DNA of 30,873 bases from a virus, in the IMG/VR virus record IMGVR_UViG_3300035698_017908, positions 1 to 30,873 of that record, one strand, 5' to 3'. Every line of letters starts with the position of its first letter. The stretch's first letter is position 1. Below the pieces are notes generated by a model. It saw only the letters and a program-made list of their open reading frames with translations, was not told the DNA's origin and searched no databases. The translations under genes were made by a program, and so were the position numbers. Below, piece by piece: positions 25,868 to 30,873 of the stretch.

Positions 25868-26136
25868 TTCTCTCGGTCTGCTCTACAGGTTTCTTGGCAG
25901 TGCTCTACACGCTCTCCGAACCGCTCGTTACTCTTACGGAATTCCGAGTTAACAGATGCTTTAATAGATATTAGTGTGGTATTAACATCGCGCATAGACG
26001 TGGCTATATGCGCAAGTCCCTCACGAAACGACTTTACGAGCTGTGGTAAATGGTAATGCAGTATATATACTATCACTACCACTAGGACAAAACCTACTAT
26101 ACCAAACTCTAGCCACTTGGGATCCATCATGGGCAT
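25780..26136 (-). CDS. Single-pass membrane coiled-coil protein
   Basis: 118 residues. A strong membrane segment at about 11-28 (FGIVGFVLVVVIVYILHY) is followed by a long charged helix to the end, with heptad-like spacing and four Cys (HCQETCRADREKCE ... EACKQEV). The layout resembles small phage membrane proteins such as holin-like or spanin-like proteins, but I see no defining motif. AGGAG with an 8-base spacer precedes the ATG. It is the third in a row of small membrane proteins. Confidence 0.6.
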   Translation of the reverse strand: MPMMDPKWLEFGIVGFVLVVVIVYILHYHLPQLVKSFREGLAHIATSMRDVNTTLISIKASVNSEFRKSNERFGERVEHCQETCRADREKCETRMQREVEACKQEVIALKKSIERLLQ

Positions 26137-26149
26137 AACCTATACTCCT

Positions 26150-26452
26150 TTAGGCCTTGTTATCGAAGCCCATGGTATCAACCAGCTGGTCTACCTTTTC
26201 TTTCAACCCACGACGTTCTAGCCGGGAACCAAGAGTCTTCATGGTAAGTTTGCGTTCATCTTTGCCATCAGATAGGATCTTGAATTCATTGATAGCACCG
26301 ATAAGTTCTTCGCCCACAGCACTGGCACTATCGAACGCTATTTTGTAGTTGCGTGCTTTTACATGCTTATACGTGGCTATTATACCGCCGATAAGCGCAA
26401 TAACTGCATTTATGCCTGCAATAAGAGTTGCTATGTCTAGTCCGTCAATCAT
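26150..26452 (-). CDS. Small single-pass membrane protein
   Basis: 100 residues. Residues about 8-28 are a hydrophobic helix (TLIAGINAVIALIGGIIATY), followed by a basic-charged soluble helical domain (HVKARNYKIAFDSASAVGEE). The topology resembles small holin-like proteins, but only one membrane segment is evident. GGAGG with a 6-base spacer lies in the end of the upstream 44-residue gene, and the start ATG overlaps that gene's stop by 8 bases. No family was recognised. Confidence 0.65.
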   Translation of the reverse strand: MIDGLDIATLIAGINAVIALIGGIIATYKHVKARNYKIAFDSASAVGEELIGAINEFKILSDGKDERKLTMKTLGSRLERRGLKEKVDQLVDTMGFDNKA

Positions 26453-26579
26453 CTTCTACCTCCGGTCTTATAGCCTCGGTAAACTTACCATTAACAGATG
26501 CCTTTAGTCCTTGTAGTTGGGATATGCTAACGGCTAACGATATTGAGGCTAGCACTACTAAGAAGCCGCCAATGATCAT
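26445..26579 (-). CDS. 44-residue membrane microprotein
   Basis: MIIGGFLVVLASISLAVSIS opens the protein as one hydrophobic helix, followed by a short charged tail ending RPEVEDD. GGAGG with a 9-base spacer precedes the ATG. An in-frame ATG 21 bases earlier would add seven residues but lacks such a site. The start overlaps the upstream stop (TAATG) and the stop overlaps the next start. The strong ribosome binding site and both overlaps support a real gene despite its length. Function is unknown. Confidence 0.65.
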   Translation of the reverse strand: MIIGGFLVVLASISLAVSISQLQGLKASVNGKFTEAIRPEVEDD

Positions 26580-26725
26580 TACTGTGTTCCTCCCACACAT
26601 CTATCCGTCCCAGGTTCTACGATGGTAGGACCATTGATACGCCAGCAGCAACCTATACAGTTTATATGCGCCCAACTTAGATTATAGTGTATGCAGTTGG
26701 TTTGGGCACAGCAGGACAGTGGCAT
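26579..26725 (-). CDS. 48-residue Cys-rich microprotein
   Basis: The protein begins MPLSCCAQTNCIHYN and has seven Cys in 48 residues (positions 5, 6, 11, 23, 26, 27 and 43), including an NCIGCCW cluster. The spacing suggests metal binding or disulfides. GGAGG with a 9-base spacer stands before the ATG at 26725, inside the end of the upstream gene, and the TAA overlaps the next ATG (TAATG). It fills the gap between two other genes with no spare bases, so I regard it as real. No family was recognised. Confidence 0.6.
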   Translation of the reverse strand: MPLSCCAQTNCIHYNLSWAHINCIGCCWRINGPTIVEPGTDRCVGGTQ

Positions 26726-26726
26726 A

Positions 26727-26984
26727 TTAGTCGTCCTCCGACATTGGACACGTGGGTTGTGGTTTGCGGTAGCGTGCCCTATATACCATGACCCCTGATC
26801 TAGCCTCTAGCTTAGCACACACAGGACAGTACCTGTACATGGGGCCTATAAGCAATCGATCATTGCGATACTCATGCTTTTCCTTGCACCGGGGACACTT
26901 GACTACCCACAACTTAACCACAACAAACTCCCACCCCGGAACCAGCCACACGTACAAGTTACACCATACGCAATGTCCTGTCAA
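26727..26984 (-). CDS. Zinc-ribbon-like small protein
   Basis: 85 residues from a TTG start overlapping the upstream TGA (TTGA). Three CxxC pairs are visible: CVWC (5-8), CPRC (about 30-33) and CPVC (about 53-56). The last two form a classic zinc ribbon flanking a basic segment (KEKHEYRNDR). A GTG inside the gene, preceded by GGGAG, could give a shorter protein that keeps the ribbon but loses the first pair, so the start is uncertain. Such small ribbons in phages often bind nucleic acid or protein partners; no specific role is evident. Confidence 0.6.
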   Translation of the reverse strand: MTGHCVWCNLYVWLVPGWEFVVVKLWVVKCPRCKEKHEYRNDRLLIGPMYRYCPVCAKLEARSGVMVYRARYRKPQPTCPMSEDD

Positions 26985-27184
26985 TCCCTATAATAAGCAA
27001 AGGCCATTAAGGTAGGTAGCCAAAGGAAGAGTAGTACTATAAATACCACTATCCTGATTATGTGTAGTTCTTTATCGCTGATACTATGTTGTGCTGACTC
27101 CCGTATAAAGTGCTCAGGGGATAATGCAGCATAACTACCAAGTAGAAAGCCCGTGGCCAGGTATAGGCTTATAAGGACACTCAT
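26981..27184 (-). CDS. Small two-pass membrane protein
   Basis: 67 residues with two hydrophobic segments, about 2-22 (VLISLYLATGFLLGSYAAL) and 44-63 (IVVFIVLLFLWLPTLMAFAY), separated by a polar loop. GGAG with an 8-base spacer precedes the ATG, which overlaps the cupin gene's stop (ATGA). Two membrane helices in a small protein is a holin-like layout, but no lysin gene is visible nearby, so I leave the function open. Confidence 0.65.
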   Translation of the reverse strand: MSVLISLYLATGFLLGSYAALSPEHFIRESAQHSISDKELHIIRIVVFIVLLFLWLPTLMAFAYYRD

Positions 27185-27483
27185 GGTGTCGGCTCCAACA
27201 CCCCTACACGCGTCTCTATGTATACTAGGTCATCAAACACGTGTACGTTAGATATAGTATGCCACATATCCTTGTTTATGGTAAAGGTACCACTAAGAGG
27301 TATACCACTGAACACAGGTTTAGTATCTTCGTGTTTAGCAGTGCTTATATGGGCTGCGCCGGCAACTATAACTATAGACTCGTGGCTACCACTATGTTTA
27401 TGTTGTTCTACGGTCTCGCCCGGCCGTAGTCTTATTTTACGGACTATATAGTAGGTACTCTTAGTAAGTATCTCGTCTGTCAT
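27181..27483 (-). CDS. Cupin-domain protein
   Basis: 100 residues from ATG at 27483, chosen over an upstream in-frame ATG at 27507 because GAGGTGG lies just before it and it overlaps the previous stop (TAATG). Cupin motif 1 is intact: RPGETVEQHKHSGSHE, then IVIVAG (HxH, Glu, Gly). Motif 2 is reduced to KDMWHTISN, keeping the third His and Asn. This is a small single-domain cupin of the sugar-isomerase-like kind, likely metal binding. Its role in a phage late operon is unclear; sugar-nucleotide or glycan modification is one possibility. Confidence 0.75.
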   Translation of the reverse strand: MTDEILTKSTYYIVRKIRLRPGETVEQHKHSGSHESIVIVAGAAHISTAKHEDTKPVFSGIPLSGTFTINKDMWHTISNVHVFDDLVYIETRVGVLEPTP

Positions 27484-27632
27484 TATCCACCTCTCATACG
27501 CCAGCAAGAAGCACAGTAACAGTACACTCTAGGACCACCACTACCCTTACTCTCTACACGTTCGTTAGCTTTACTCTCAACAACTGGTTTACCGCATCCG
27601 TCACATAAAACGTACCTAGGTTCTTTAGCCAT
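27483..27632 (-). CDS. 49-residue zinc-ribbon microprotein
   Basis: The protein opens MAKEPRYVLCDGCGKPVVES and ends CYCASCWRMRGG. CDGC (10-13) and CYCASC (38-43) supply four or five Cys for a zinc ribbon. AAGGAG with a 9-base spacer precedes the ATG. The start overlaps the upstream stop by 8 bases and the stop overlaps the cupin start (TAATG). It is shorter than usual gene-calling limits, but all signals agree. Likely a metal-binding adaptor; no specific function is known to me. Confidence 0.7.
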   Translation of the reverse strand: MAKEPRYVLCDGCGKPVVESKANERVESKGSGGPRVYCYCASCWRMRGG

Positions 27633-28098
27633 CGTTAAGTACTCCTTTACATACGCGGCCGCACTTGTCTACTAGTCCTTCTTTACGCCAAAGCGTGGAT
27701 CTAGTATATGCATACAATACGAGGGAACTTGCCCCATTAGTGTTATCAGTACGAATATAACCCCCAGACTTACCACCACTACTAATACCGGTAAATGCTT
27801 TCCACTGTTTACCATATTTAAGGATAATAACCTTAACACCCTTGCTAACGTCTACAAGCCCACTGTTAGTTATAGTTATGATACCATCTTCCCATGTGAT
27901 ATGCTCACAACTAACCATAGGAGCATACGTACCTGTATATACATAGTATACTTCTATTTCGCGTATAGTATTCCATAAGAAACCACTACTTACAGTAGAT
28001 GAGCTTAAGGCAAGCGCACCACTAGTGGTACCAATTGTGATGGGGGTACCGGTACTAGTACCAGCTGTAGATATAACTTGGTTACTAGTAGAACTCAA
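27625..28098 (-). CDS. Unknown Ser/Thr-rich beta protein
   Basis: 157 residues from a TTG start preceded by AAGGTG. The N-terminal 40 residues are Ser/Thr/Gly-rich, and the rest has alternating hydrophobic strands (REIEVYYVYTGTYAPM, GVKVIILKYGKQWKAFTG), ending with a short Cys-containing basic segment (KCGRVCKG). This looks like a small beta-sandwich or decoration-type domain. No family was recognised. It overlaps the zinc-ribbon microprotein by 8 bases. Confidence 0.55.
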   Translation of the reverse strand: MSSTSNQVISTAGTSTGTPITIGTTSGALALSSSTVSSGFLWNTIREIEVYYVYTGTYAPMVSCEHITWEDGIITITNSGLVDVSKGVKVIILKYGKQWKAFTGISSGGKSGGYIRTDNTNGASSLVLYAYTRSTLWRKEGLVDKCGRVCKGVLNDG

Positions 28099-28143
28099 GG
28101 GTCACCTTCTTTCTATCCTATGAGAATTAGGACACCGTCTGTA

Positions 28144-28275
28144 TTAACGCTTGCCATAGTACGCCTCTAGTAAGGGTAAGGACATATGCCACCTGCCCAT
28201 GGCGTTATGCCGCACTACAATACCAGGTCTCCAACCTAAACGCCCACTTGCAGTATAGTGTACTTCTTCTGTCAT
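28144..28275 (-). CDS. 43-residue unknown microprotein
   Basis: Starting at ATG 28275, which overlaps the upstream stop (ATGA), the protein is MTEEVHYTASGRLGWRPGIV and continues to EAYYGKR. A longer reading from 28344 would overlap the upstream gene by 73 bases and is less likely. It is basic and aromatic with no Cys or membrane segment. Function is unknown; support comes from the ATGA junction and its fit between neighbours. Confidence 0.5.
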   Translation of the reverse strand: MTEEVHYTASGRLGWRPGIVVRHNAMGRWHMSLPLLEAYYGKR

Positions 28276-28592
28276 ATATATATGTCGTTTAGGGATAGTT
28301 GCGATTCGGTACCTCCTGTATGTACGTCTAGCAAAGCACACCATATGTGAGTATCAGATGCACCACAATGTGACTGCAATACTATAGCCTGCATATGGGG
28401 TGGCACCACACGGTATCCATGTACGGGGTTAGAGTATACGAGGGTAGATATAACACCGCTTACACGGCCGCCAGGCTCTGCAGCAGTACTTATAGACTGT
28501 ACGGTACCTACTTTAACTGTAGTGTCTGTAGAGCAGCCCAGACGTAATTTACTGATAGCATATATATTGACGTCGCTTGGTATATGGGACAT
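28272..28592 (-). CDS. Unknown small beta-type protein
   Basis: 106 residues with alternating strands (VKVGTVQSISTAAEPGGR, MQAIVLQSHCGASDTHIWCA) and no charged helix. AGGAG with an 8-9-base spacer precedes the ATG. It follows the ADP-ribosyltransferase-like/unknown gene after three bases. It resembles the neighbouring beta-rich proteins in size and composition, perhaps a set of virion-surface or fibre-associated parts, but no motif supports this. Confidence 0.55.
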   Translation of the reverse strand: MSHIPSDVNIYAISKLRLGCSTDTTVKVGTVQSISTAAEPGGRVSGVISTLVYSNPVHGYRVVPPHMQAIVLQSHCGASDTHIWCALLDVHTGGTESQLSLNDIYI

Positions 28593-28595
28593 TTC

Positions 28596-29456
28596 TTACT
28601 CTCCTACCTCTTTCCAGGAATCTGTAGCGAAGAAGCCCGCAGCTATCGATTGTCCGCTGTACGCCCTTATAACTAACGAATACGGATCTGTTATTGTGAT
28701 AGTAGGTACAACACCTGGTAAGCATCCTGTACAAAAGACAAACGTAACCGCAGCACTAGCCTCTGCAAGAACCCCCGATACCTGTACGTCTAGTTTGCCC
28801 GCACTCGAGATATCGTATACGTACACTGTATTCTGCAGTGCGTCTCCCCACTTTGTACCGCTAGGGCGGGTAATCGCACCAACTACGTATCCAGATAGCC
28901 CGCTCACGGTTTCTGGCACGAATGGCTGCTCTACGCATGCCAGCGGCAGCCGTACCTTTACCTGCGTCCCCGGTGTAGGTATTGAGGGAACATGGCGACA
29001 ATCATATAGCGATTTCCCAGGAAGTATACTTATGGTGTACTCTCCGGCATCAACATATATAATACCTTCTGATAACATACCAGATAACTCAACACCAGCC
29101 CAGCGTGTGCTATCTAAGACCGTAGTACGCTGTATGGAGACTGGTTCCCCATGCCATACGAAGTTATGGATAAAGTGGGCCCCAATACCAACTTCGTATG
29201 TACCTGGTCTATGTGGCGGCCAAGCAGGAGGAGCGAAGCTATGCTTTTCACAAAAGCGTACTAACTCTTCCGGCACACCAGTAACAACGTAGTCATACTC
29301 TCCAGGTAGTATGCCAACATCACGTACAGACAAAATGTGTGCTTGTTCCCAGTTGGTAGGTGTCCACACTATATTTGCTTTGTGGGACATAGCTAGTTCA
29401 TGCAAGATCCAGGGCATCACTGTTGGAAAGTCCACGTGGCTAGTAGTTTCACCCAT
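28596..29456 (-). CDS. Alternative product: unknown 286-residue protein from internal start
   Basis: Reading from ATG 29456 gives a protein opening MGETTSHVDFPTVMPWILHE. It has a mixed first 120 residues and a beta-rich remainder with repeated Tyr/Val strands (YTISILPGKSLYDC, GYVVGAITRPSG), ending DSWKEVGE. AGGAGG precedes the ATG at ideal spacing, stronger than the site before the long form. I believe this is the ancestral gene and was first in the operon before the ART-like segment arrived. Function is unknown; a beta-rich virion protein is possible. Confidence 0.55.
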   Translation of the reverse strand: MGETTSHVDFPTVMPWILHELAMSHKANIVWTPTNWEQAHILSVRDVGILPGEYDYVVTGVPEELVRFCEKHSFAPPAWPPHRPGTYEVGIGAHFIHNFVWHGEPVSIQRTTVLDSTRWAGVELSGMLSEGIIYVDAGEYTISILPGKSLYDCRHVPSIPTPGTQVKVRLPLACVEQPFVPETVSGLSGYVVGAITRPSGTKWGDALQNTVYVYDISSAGKLDVQVSGVLAEASAAVTFVFCTGCLPGVVPTITITDPYSLVIRAYSGQSIAAGFFATDSWKEVGE

Positions 29457-29759
29457 AACTTCCTCCTGTAATCGCTTCACGCTTGCCAGTGGAATCGGGT
29501 TGAAAACGGCGAACTGCCAACATGTTTGCCCGGGTGGTGGGTCAAATCCGTAGTTGTCGGATAGATTGCCTTCGGAGTCCGTCACCCCGGCCCCCTTCGG
29601 CTGGTATTCGACTTCCAGAATTACTCCCCCACCAAACCTCTTGGCGATCTCCATGTCCGGTGTCAGGTAGGTGTAGCGGTCTGGGTGAATTCCCCACAGA
29701 ATGCCCTCCTCCTGAATCTTCTCCCACACCTCCTCACTGGTCCCGTGATAAAACTTCAT
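28596..29759 (-). CDS. ADP-ribosyltransferase-like domain joined in frame to an unknown protein
   Basis: 387 residues in one frame. Residues 1-98 look like an ART/KptA-type fold: FYHGTSEEVWEKIQEEGI (His5), RYTYLTPD (Tyr around 29-31) and ILEVEY (Glu49 or 51), a possible H-Y-E set for using NAD. Residues 102-387 are a separate beta-rich protein with no recognised family. Met102 (ATG at 29456) has its own AGGAGG site with a 5-base spacer, so a 286-residue protein can be made alone. The ART part is about 55% GC against about 47% in the next 300 bases (hand count) and is bounded by an 18-bp repeat. Whether the long form is a real fusion or simply lacks a stop is open. Confidence 0.65.
   Translation of the reverse strand: MKFYHGTSEEVWEKIQEEGILWGIHPDRYTYLTPDMEIAKRFGGGVILEVEYQPKGAGVTDSEGNLSDNYGFDPPPGQTCWQFAVFNPIPLASVKRLQEEVMGETTSHVDFPTVMPWILHELAMSHKANIVWTPTNWEQAHILSVRDVGILPGEYDYVVTGVPEELVRFCEKHSFAPPAWPPHRPGTYEVGIGAHFIHNFVWHGEPVSIQRTTVLDSTRWAGVELSGMLSEGIIYVDAGEYTISILPGKSLYDCRHVPSIPTPGTQVKVRLPLACVEQPFVPETVSGLSGYVVGAITRPSGTKWGDALQNTVYVYDISSAGKLDVQVSGVLAEASAAVTFVFCTGCLPGVVPTITITDPYSLVIRAYSGQSIAAGFFATDSWKEVGE
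29453..29470. repeat. 18-bp direct repeat, copy at the internal start
   Basis: CCATAACTTCCTCCTGTA occurs here and again at 29773-29790, exactly 320 bases apart. On the minus strand each copy is a complete AGGAGG ribosome binding site plus ATGG start. The bases on either side of the two copies differ, so the match is exactly 18 bases. The segment between them carries the ART-like domain. Confidence 0.9.
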
Positions 29760-29776
29760 TTGTATGCCTCGTCCAT
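29756..29776 (-). CDS. Six-codon leader reading frame MDEAYK
   Basis: ATG at 29776 has an AGGAGG site with a 5-base spacer, the best at the operon head. It encodes MDEAYK and stops with TGA overlapping the next ATG (ATGA) at 29759. It may act only to hand ribosomes to the ART-like gene by coupling. GAGG inside it could also serve that gene directly. Confidence 0.4.
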   Translation of the reverse strand: MDEAYK

Positions 29777-29790
29777 AACTTCCTCCTGTA
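29773..29790. repeat. 18-bp direct repeat, copy at the operon head
   Basis: Second copy of CCATAACTTCCTCCTGTA. On the minus strand it provides the first ribosome binding site and ATG of the operon, which now opens only a 6-codon reading frame (MDEAYK, 29776-29756). The stop of that frame overlaps the ATG of the ART-like gene (ATGA). Confidence 0.9.
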
Positions 29791-29809
29791 TTTGAGAACT
29801 AATATACAC

Positions 29810-29837
29810 ATAGTATAGGTATGTCATCATATGTCAA
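29810..29837 (-). promoter_or_regulatory. Promoter of the leftward late operon
   Basis: On the minus strand TTGACA (29837-29832) is a perfect -35, followed after 16 bases by TACTAT (29815-29810, four of six matches to TATAAT). Transcription would start near 29803, about 27 bases before the first ATG. TGACATA occurs twice, at 29836-29830 and 29826-29820, ten bases apart, which might bind an activator across one helical turn. Upstream DNA is very AT-rich. Confidence 0.6.
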
Positions 29838-30097
29838 TAGGTAAACCGGACGTATGTATATATTTCTGTCCAGTTTCTATATAGGAGGTTGAAAACCTAT
29901 ATTTATATTTCGGCGGTTTTGAACATAGGCCTAAGGCTACGTATTTTAGTAATTTTTATATAACGCACACATATACATATATAAGATTTTGGAATTTAGT
30001 AAGGGTAATAATTACATGATATAACAACTCTATAGTTGTTGTTTCGTCCCCCGGGGTCTGTTTTAGGGTCTATGCTTGGCCTTAAAGTATGCCTATC
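29838..30097. other. AT-rich intergenic DNA with promoter-like elements
   Basis: No gene is visible. It holds runs of TATA-like sequence, a small inverted repeat AGGTT-GAA-AACCT (29886-29898), an operator-like palindrome GTAAT-A-ATTAC (30005-30015), a hairpin AACAACT-CTAT-AGTTGTT (30023-30040), and a possible rightward promoter TTTATA (29955-29960), 17 bases, TATATA (29978-29983). All of these are weak individually. The stretch probably controls both divergent directions. Confidence 0.4.
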
Positions 30098-30730
30098 AGA
30101 GTGTGCACCTGCGCATAGCTACGCATTAAGCGTTTGCATAGCAGTGTATGCACATCAGTATGGCATATGGATAAGACTTAGCATATGACTACTAACTCAG
30201 ACAAGACAACTTGGCACTTGCTTAGGTAGCCGTATGTGGCACTAAGTGGAGGAGTAACGGACGCATACACGCTTAACCACCACAGTATATCTATACTGTA
30301 GCGTTGAGTAAGACCATGGTGTACGCATAGTACTGAATGTGAGAAACAGTACTGTGTGCTTGGCATGCATCATGGTGGGTACATAGGTGTTAGGCCTGCT
30401 CATCGGCACGTAGATGAGTGGCTCCCTTGCTATGTGGAGCCTTACAAATAGCATAAGTACACATGCTAGTAGTGGAGTGGACTAGCTGCGCTATACCAGT
30501 AGTGCACCAACAAGGACTGGTACCTTGCCTAGTGGGTACGTGAGGACTAGGTATGCTCTGCCTGTAGCATGGGAGGACAGGCCACACACTACGTCTACCC
30601 TGTAGGTAGGCATGACAAGGTAATACTAACCCTATGTGAGGGGGTTAGTAGGAATAGCCTAAGCACTACACTCATAGTGGGTTGCACTATGGGTAGGGCT
30701 GTATAGGGTCGCATCCTAGTTAGGCTATTA
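30098..30730 (+). ncRNA. Candidate large structured noncoding RNA
   Basis: No convincing gene lies on either strand, yet the stretch is tiled with hairpins. Perfect stems include 30135-30140/30147-30152, 30282-30289/30292-30299, 30313-30318/30371-30376, 30399-30404/30413-30418, 30420-30425/30436-30441, 30465-30470/30481-30486, 30494-30500/30516-30522, 30528-30533/30546-30551, 30560-30565/30577-30582, 30595-30599/30605-30609 and 30624-30632/30642-30650. A 12-bp stem with two G-U pairs lies at 30324-30335/30347-30358. A three-way-junction-like fold (30653-30729) ends it. G-U pairs fit rightward transcription. Phage ROOL and GOLLD RNAs are known large ornate RNAs; relation to them is untested. 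A long structured leader is the alternative. Confidence 0.5.
30653..30729 (+). ncRNA. Three-way-junction-like RNA fold upstream of the rightward gene
   Basis: A 10-bp perfect closing stem (30653-30662 with 30720-30729) encloses two hairpins. The first pairs 30663-30669 with 30693-30699 (six of seven) and 30672-30679 with 30685-30692 (one U-G), with a GGUUG loop. The second pairs UAGG (30704-30707) with CCUA (30715-30718). It ends 18 bases before the AAGGAG of the downstream gene, so a cis-regulatory role is possible. It is not a tRNA: the anticodon arm and D-loop do not fit. Confidence 0.5.
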
Positions 30731-30760
30731 GCGTAATAGTACGCAATAAGGAGACACAAC

Positions 30761-30873
30761 ATGGAAACGTACTGTTGGAGACAGGAATGTACGTGGCCAG
30801 ACCACGTACAGGAAGAATCGGCAGATCTATTGGACCTGCTGGAGGAGTTGCTCCAATTTAAATGGTATCACTA
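30761..30873 (+). CDS. Rightward gene, start only (cut by window edge)
   Basis: ATG at 30761 is preceded by AAGGAG with a 7-base spacer. The visible 37 codons read METYCWRQECTWPDHVQEES, then an acidic Leu-rich helix (ADLLDLLEELLQ) ending FKWYH at the edge. Two Cys near the start may bind metal. It is the only plus-strand gene in the window, so it opens a divergent unit, perhaps of early genes. Family unknown; the protein is incomplete here. Confidence 0.65.
   Translation, partial: METYCWRQECTWPDHVQEESADLLDLLEELLQFKWYH

Noticed and set aside
25867-26136. Holin or spanin assignment for the small membrane proteins
   Set aside because: Topology alone fits, but no endolysin gene is nearby and no family motif is seen, so the function is left open.
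27484-27507. Upstream ATG for the cupin gene at 27507
   Set aside because: It lies inside the microprotein gene and lacks a ribosome binding site, while 27483 has GAGGTGG and a TAATG overlap.
28276-28344. Upstream extension of the 43-residue gene to a start at 28344
   Set aside because: It would overlap the upstream gene by 73 bases; the ATG at 28275 forms an ATGA junction and is the simpler start.
28522-29292. Plus-strand open frame of 256 residues
   Set aside because: It lies opposite the well-supported minus-strand gene, has no good ribosome binding site, and reads as low-quality Ser/Thr/Pro-rich sequence typical of a shadow frame.
29881-29895. AGGAGG on the plus strand at 29883-29888
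   Set aside because: No start codon opening a useful frame follows at proper distance; it is part of a small inverted repeat.
30178-30587. Three overlapping minus-strand frames of 62-70 residues in the hairpin region
   Set aside because: They overlap each other, lack ribosome binding sites and protein-like patterning, and coincide with dense stem-loops, which explain the sequence better.
30656-30727. Possible tRNA: 7-bp acceptor-like stem and T-arm-like hairpin
   Set aside because: The D-loop lacks GG, no 5-bp anticodon stem can be drawn, and the middle forms a strong alternative hairpin instead.
30098-30730. CRISPR array
   Set aside because: Hairpins differ in sequence and spacing; there are no regularly spaced identical repeats.

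Overview
The window is part of a double-stranded DNA tailed phage, most likely a contractile-tailed one (myovirus morphology). It contains a terminase large subunit, a portal, a prohead protease with scaffold, an HK97-fold capsid protein, and a tail sheath next to a tail tube. Strong AGGAGG-type ribosome binding sites and some GTG/TTG starts fit a bacterial host. Nothing in the sequence names the host, and I see no integrase, tRNA, CRISPR array or insertion sequence.

Layout. Essentially everything from about 29.8 kb down to position 76 is one leftward (minus-strand) late block. Read in transcription order: (1) 29837-29810, a TTGACA-N16-TACTAT promoter. (2) 29759-24910, a run of mostly small, often overlapping accessory genes: an ADP-ribosyltransferase-like domain joined in frame to an unknown protein, beta-type proteins, a cupin, Cys-rich microproteins, small membrane proteins and a possible small terminase. 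(3) 24917-19029, a 1457-residue protein joining a DnaQ-like exonuclease, a staphylococcal-nuclease-like domain and a Gly-rich hydrophobic tail, followed by three Gly/Ala-rich proteins; I read this as an internal-virion or ejection module. (4) 18983-10743, a terminase large subunit carrying two inteins, an unknown 619-residue protein, and a portal with a MuF-like C-terminus. (5) 10674-6068, a protease/scaffold with a nested scaffold start, a decoration-type protein and the major capsid protein, followed by a strong hairpin. (6) 5967-76, an Ig-like protein, head-tail connector candidates, sheath and tube, ending in a GC-rich stem-loop. The tape measure and baseplate would lie beyond the left edge.

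To the right, about 980 bases (29777-30760) carry no convincing gene. The left part is AT-rich promoter-type DNA. The right part, about 30.10-30.73 kb, is packed with some fourteen short perfect or near-perfect hairpins and ends in a three-way-junction-like fold just upstream of the ribosome binding site of a rightward gene that runs off the window. This looks like a large structured noncoding RNA or an extended structured leader. With the ADP-ribosyltransferase insertion flanked by an 18-bp direct repeat and the dual-nuclease ejection protein, it is the most unusual content here.

How the parts fit: the terminase and portal package DNA into a shell built by capsid protein, scaffold and protease. 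The connector proteins join this to the sheath/tube tail. The Gly-rich and nuclease proteins probably travel inside the virion and act on entry. All functions are read from sequence motifs by eye; no database search was possible.
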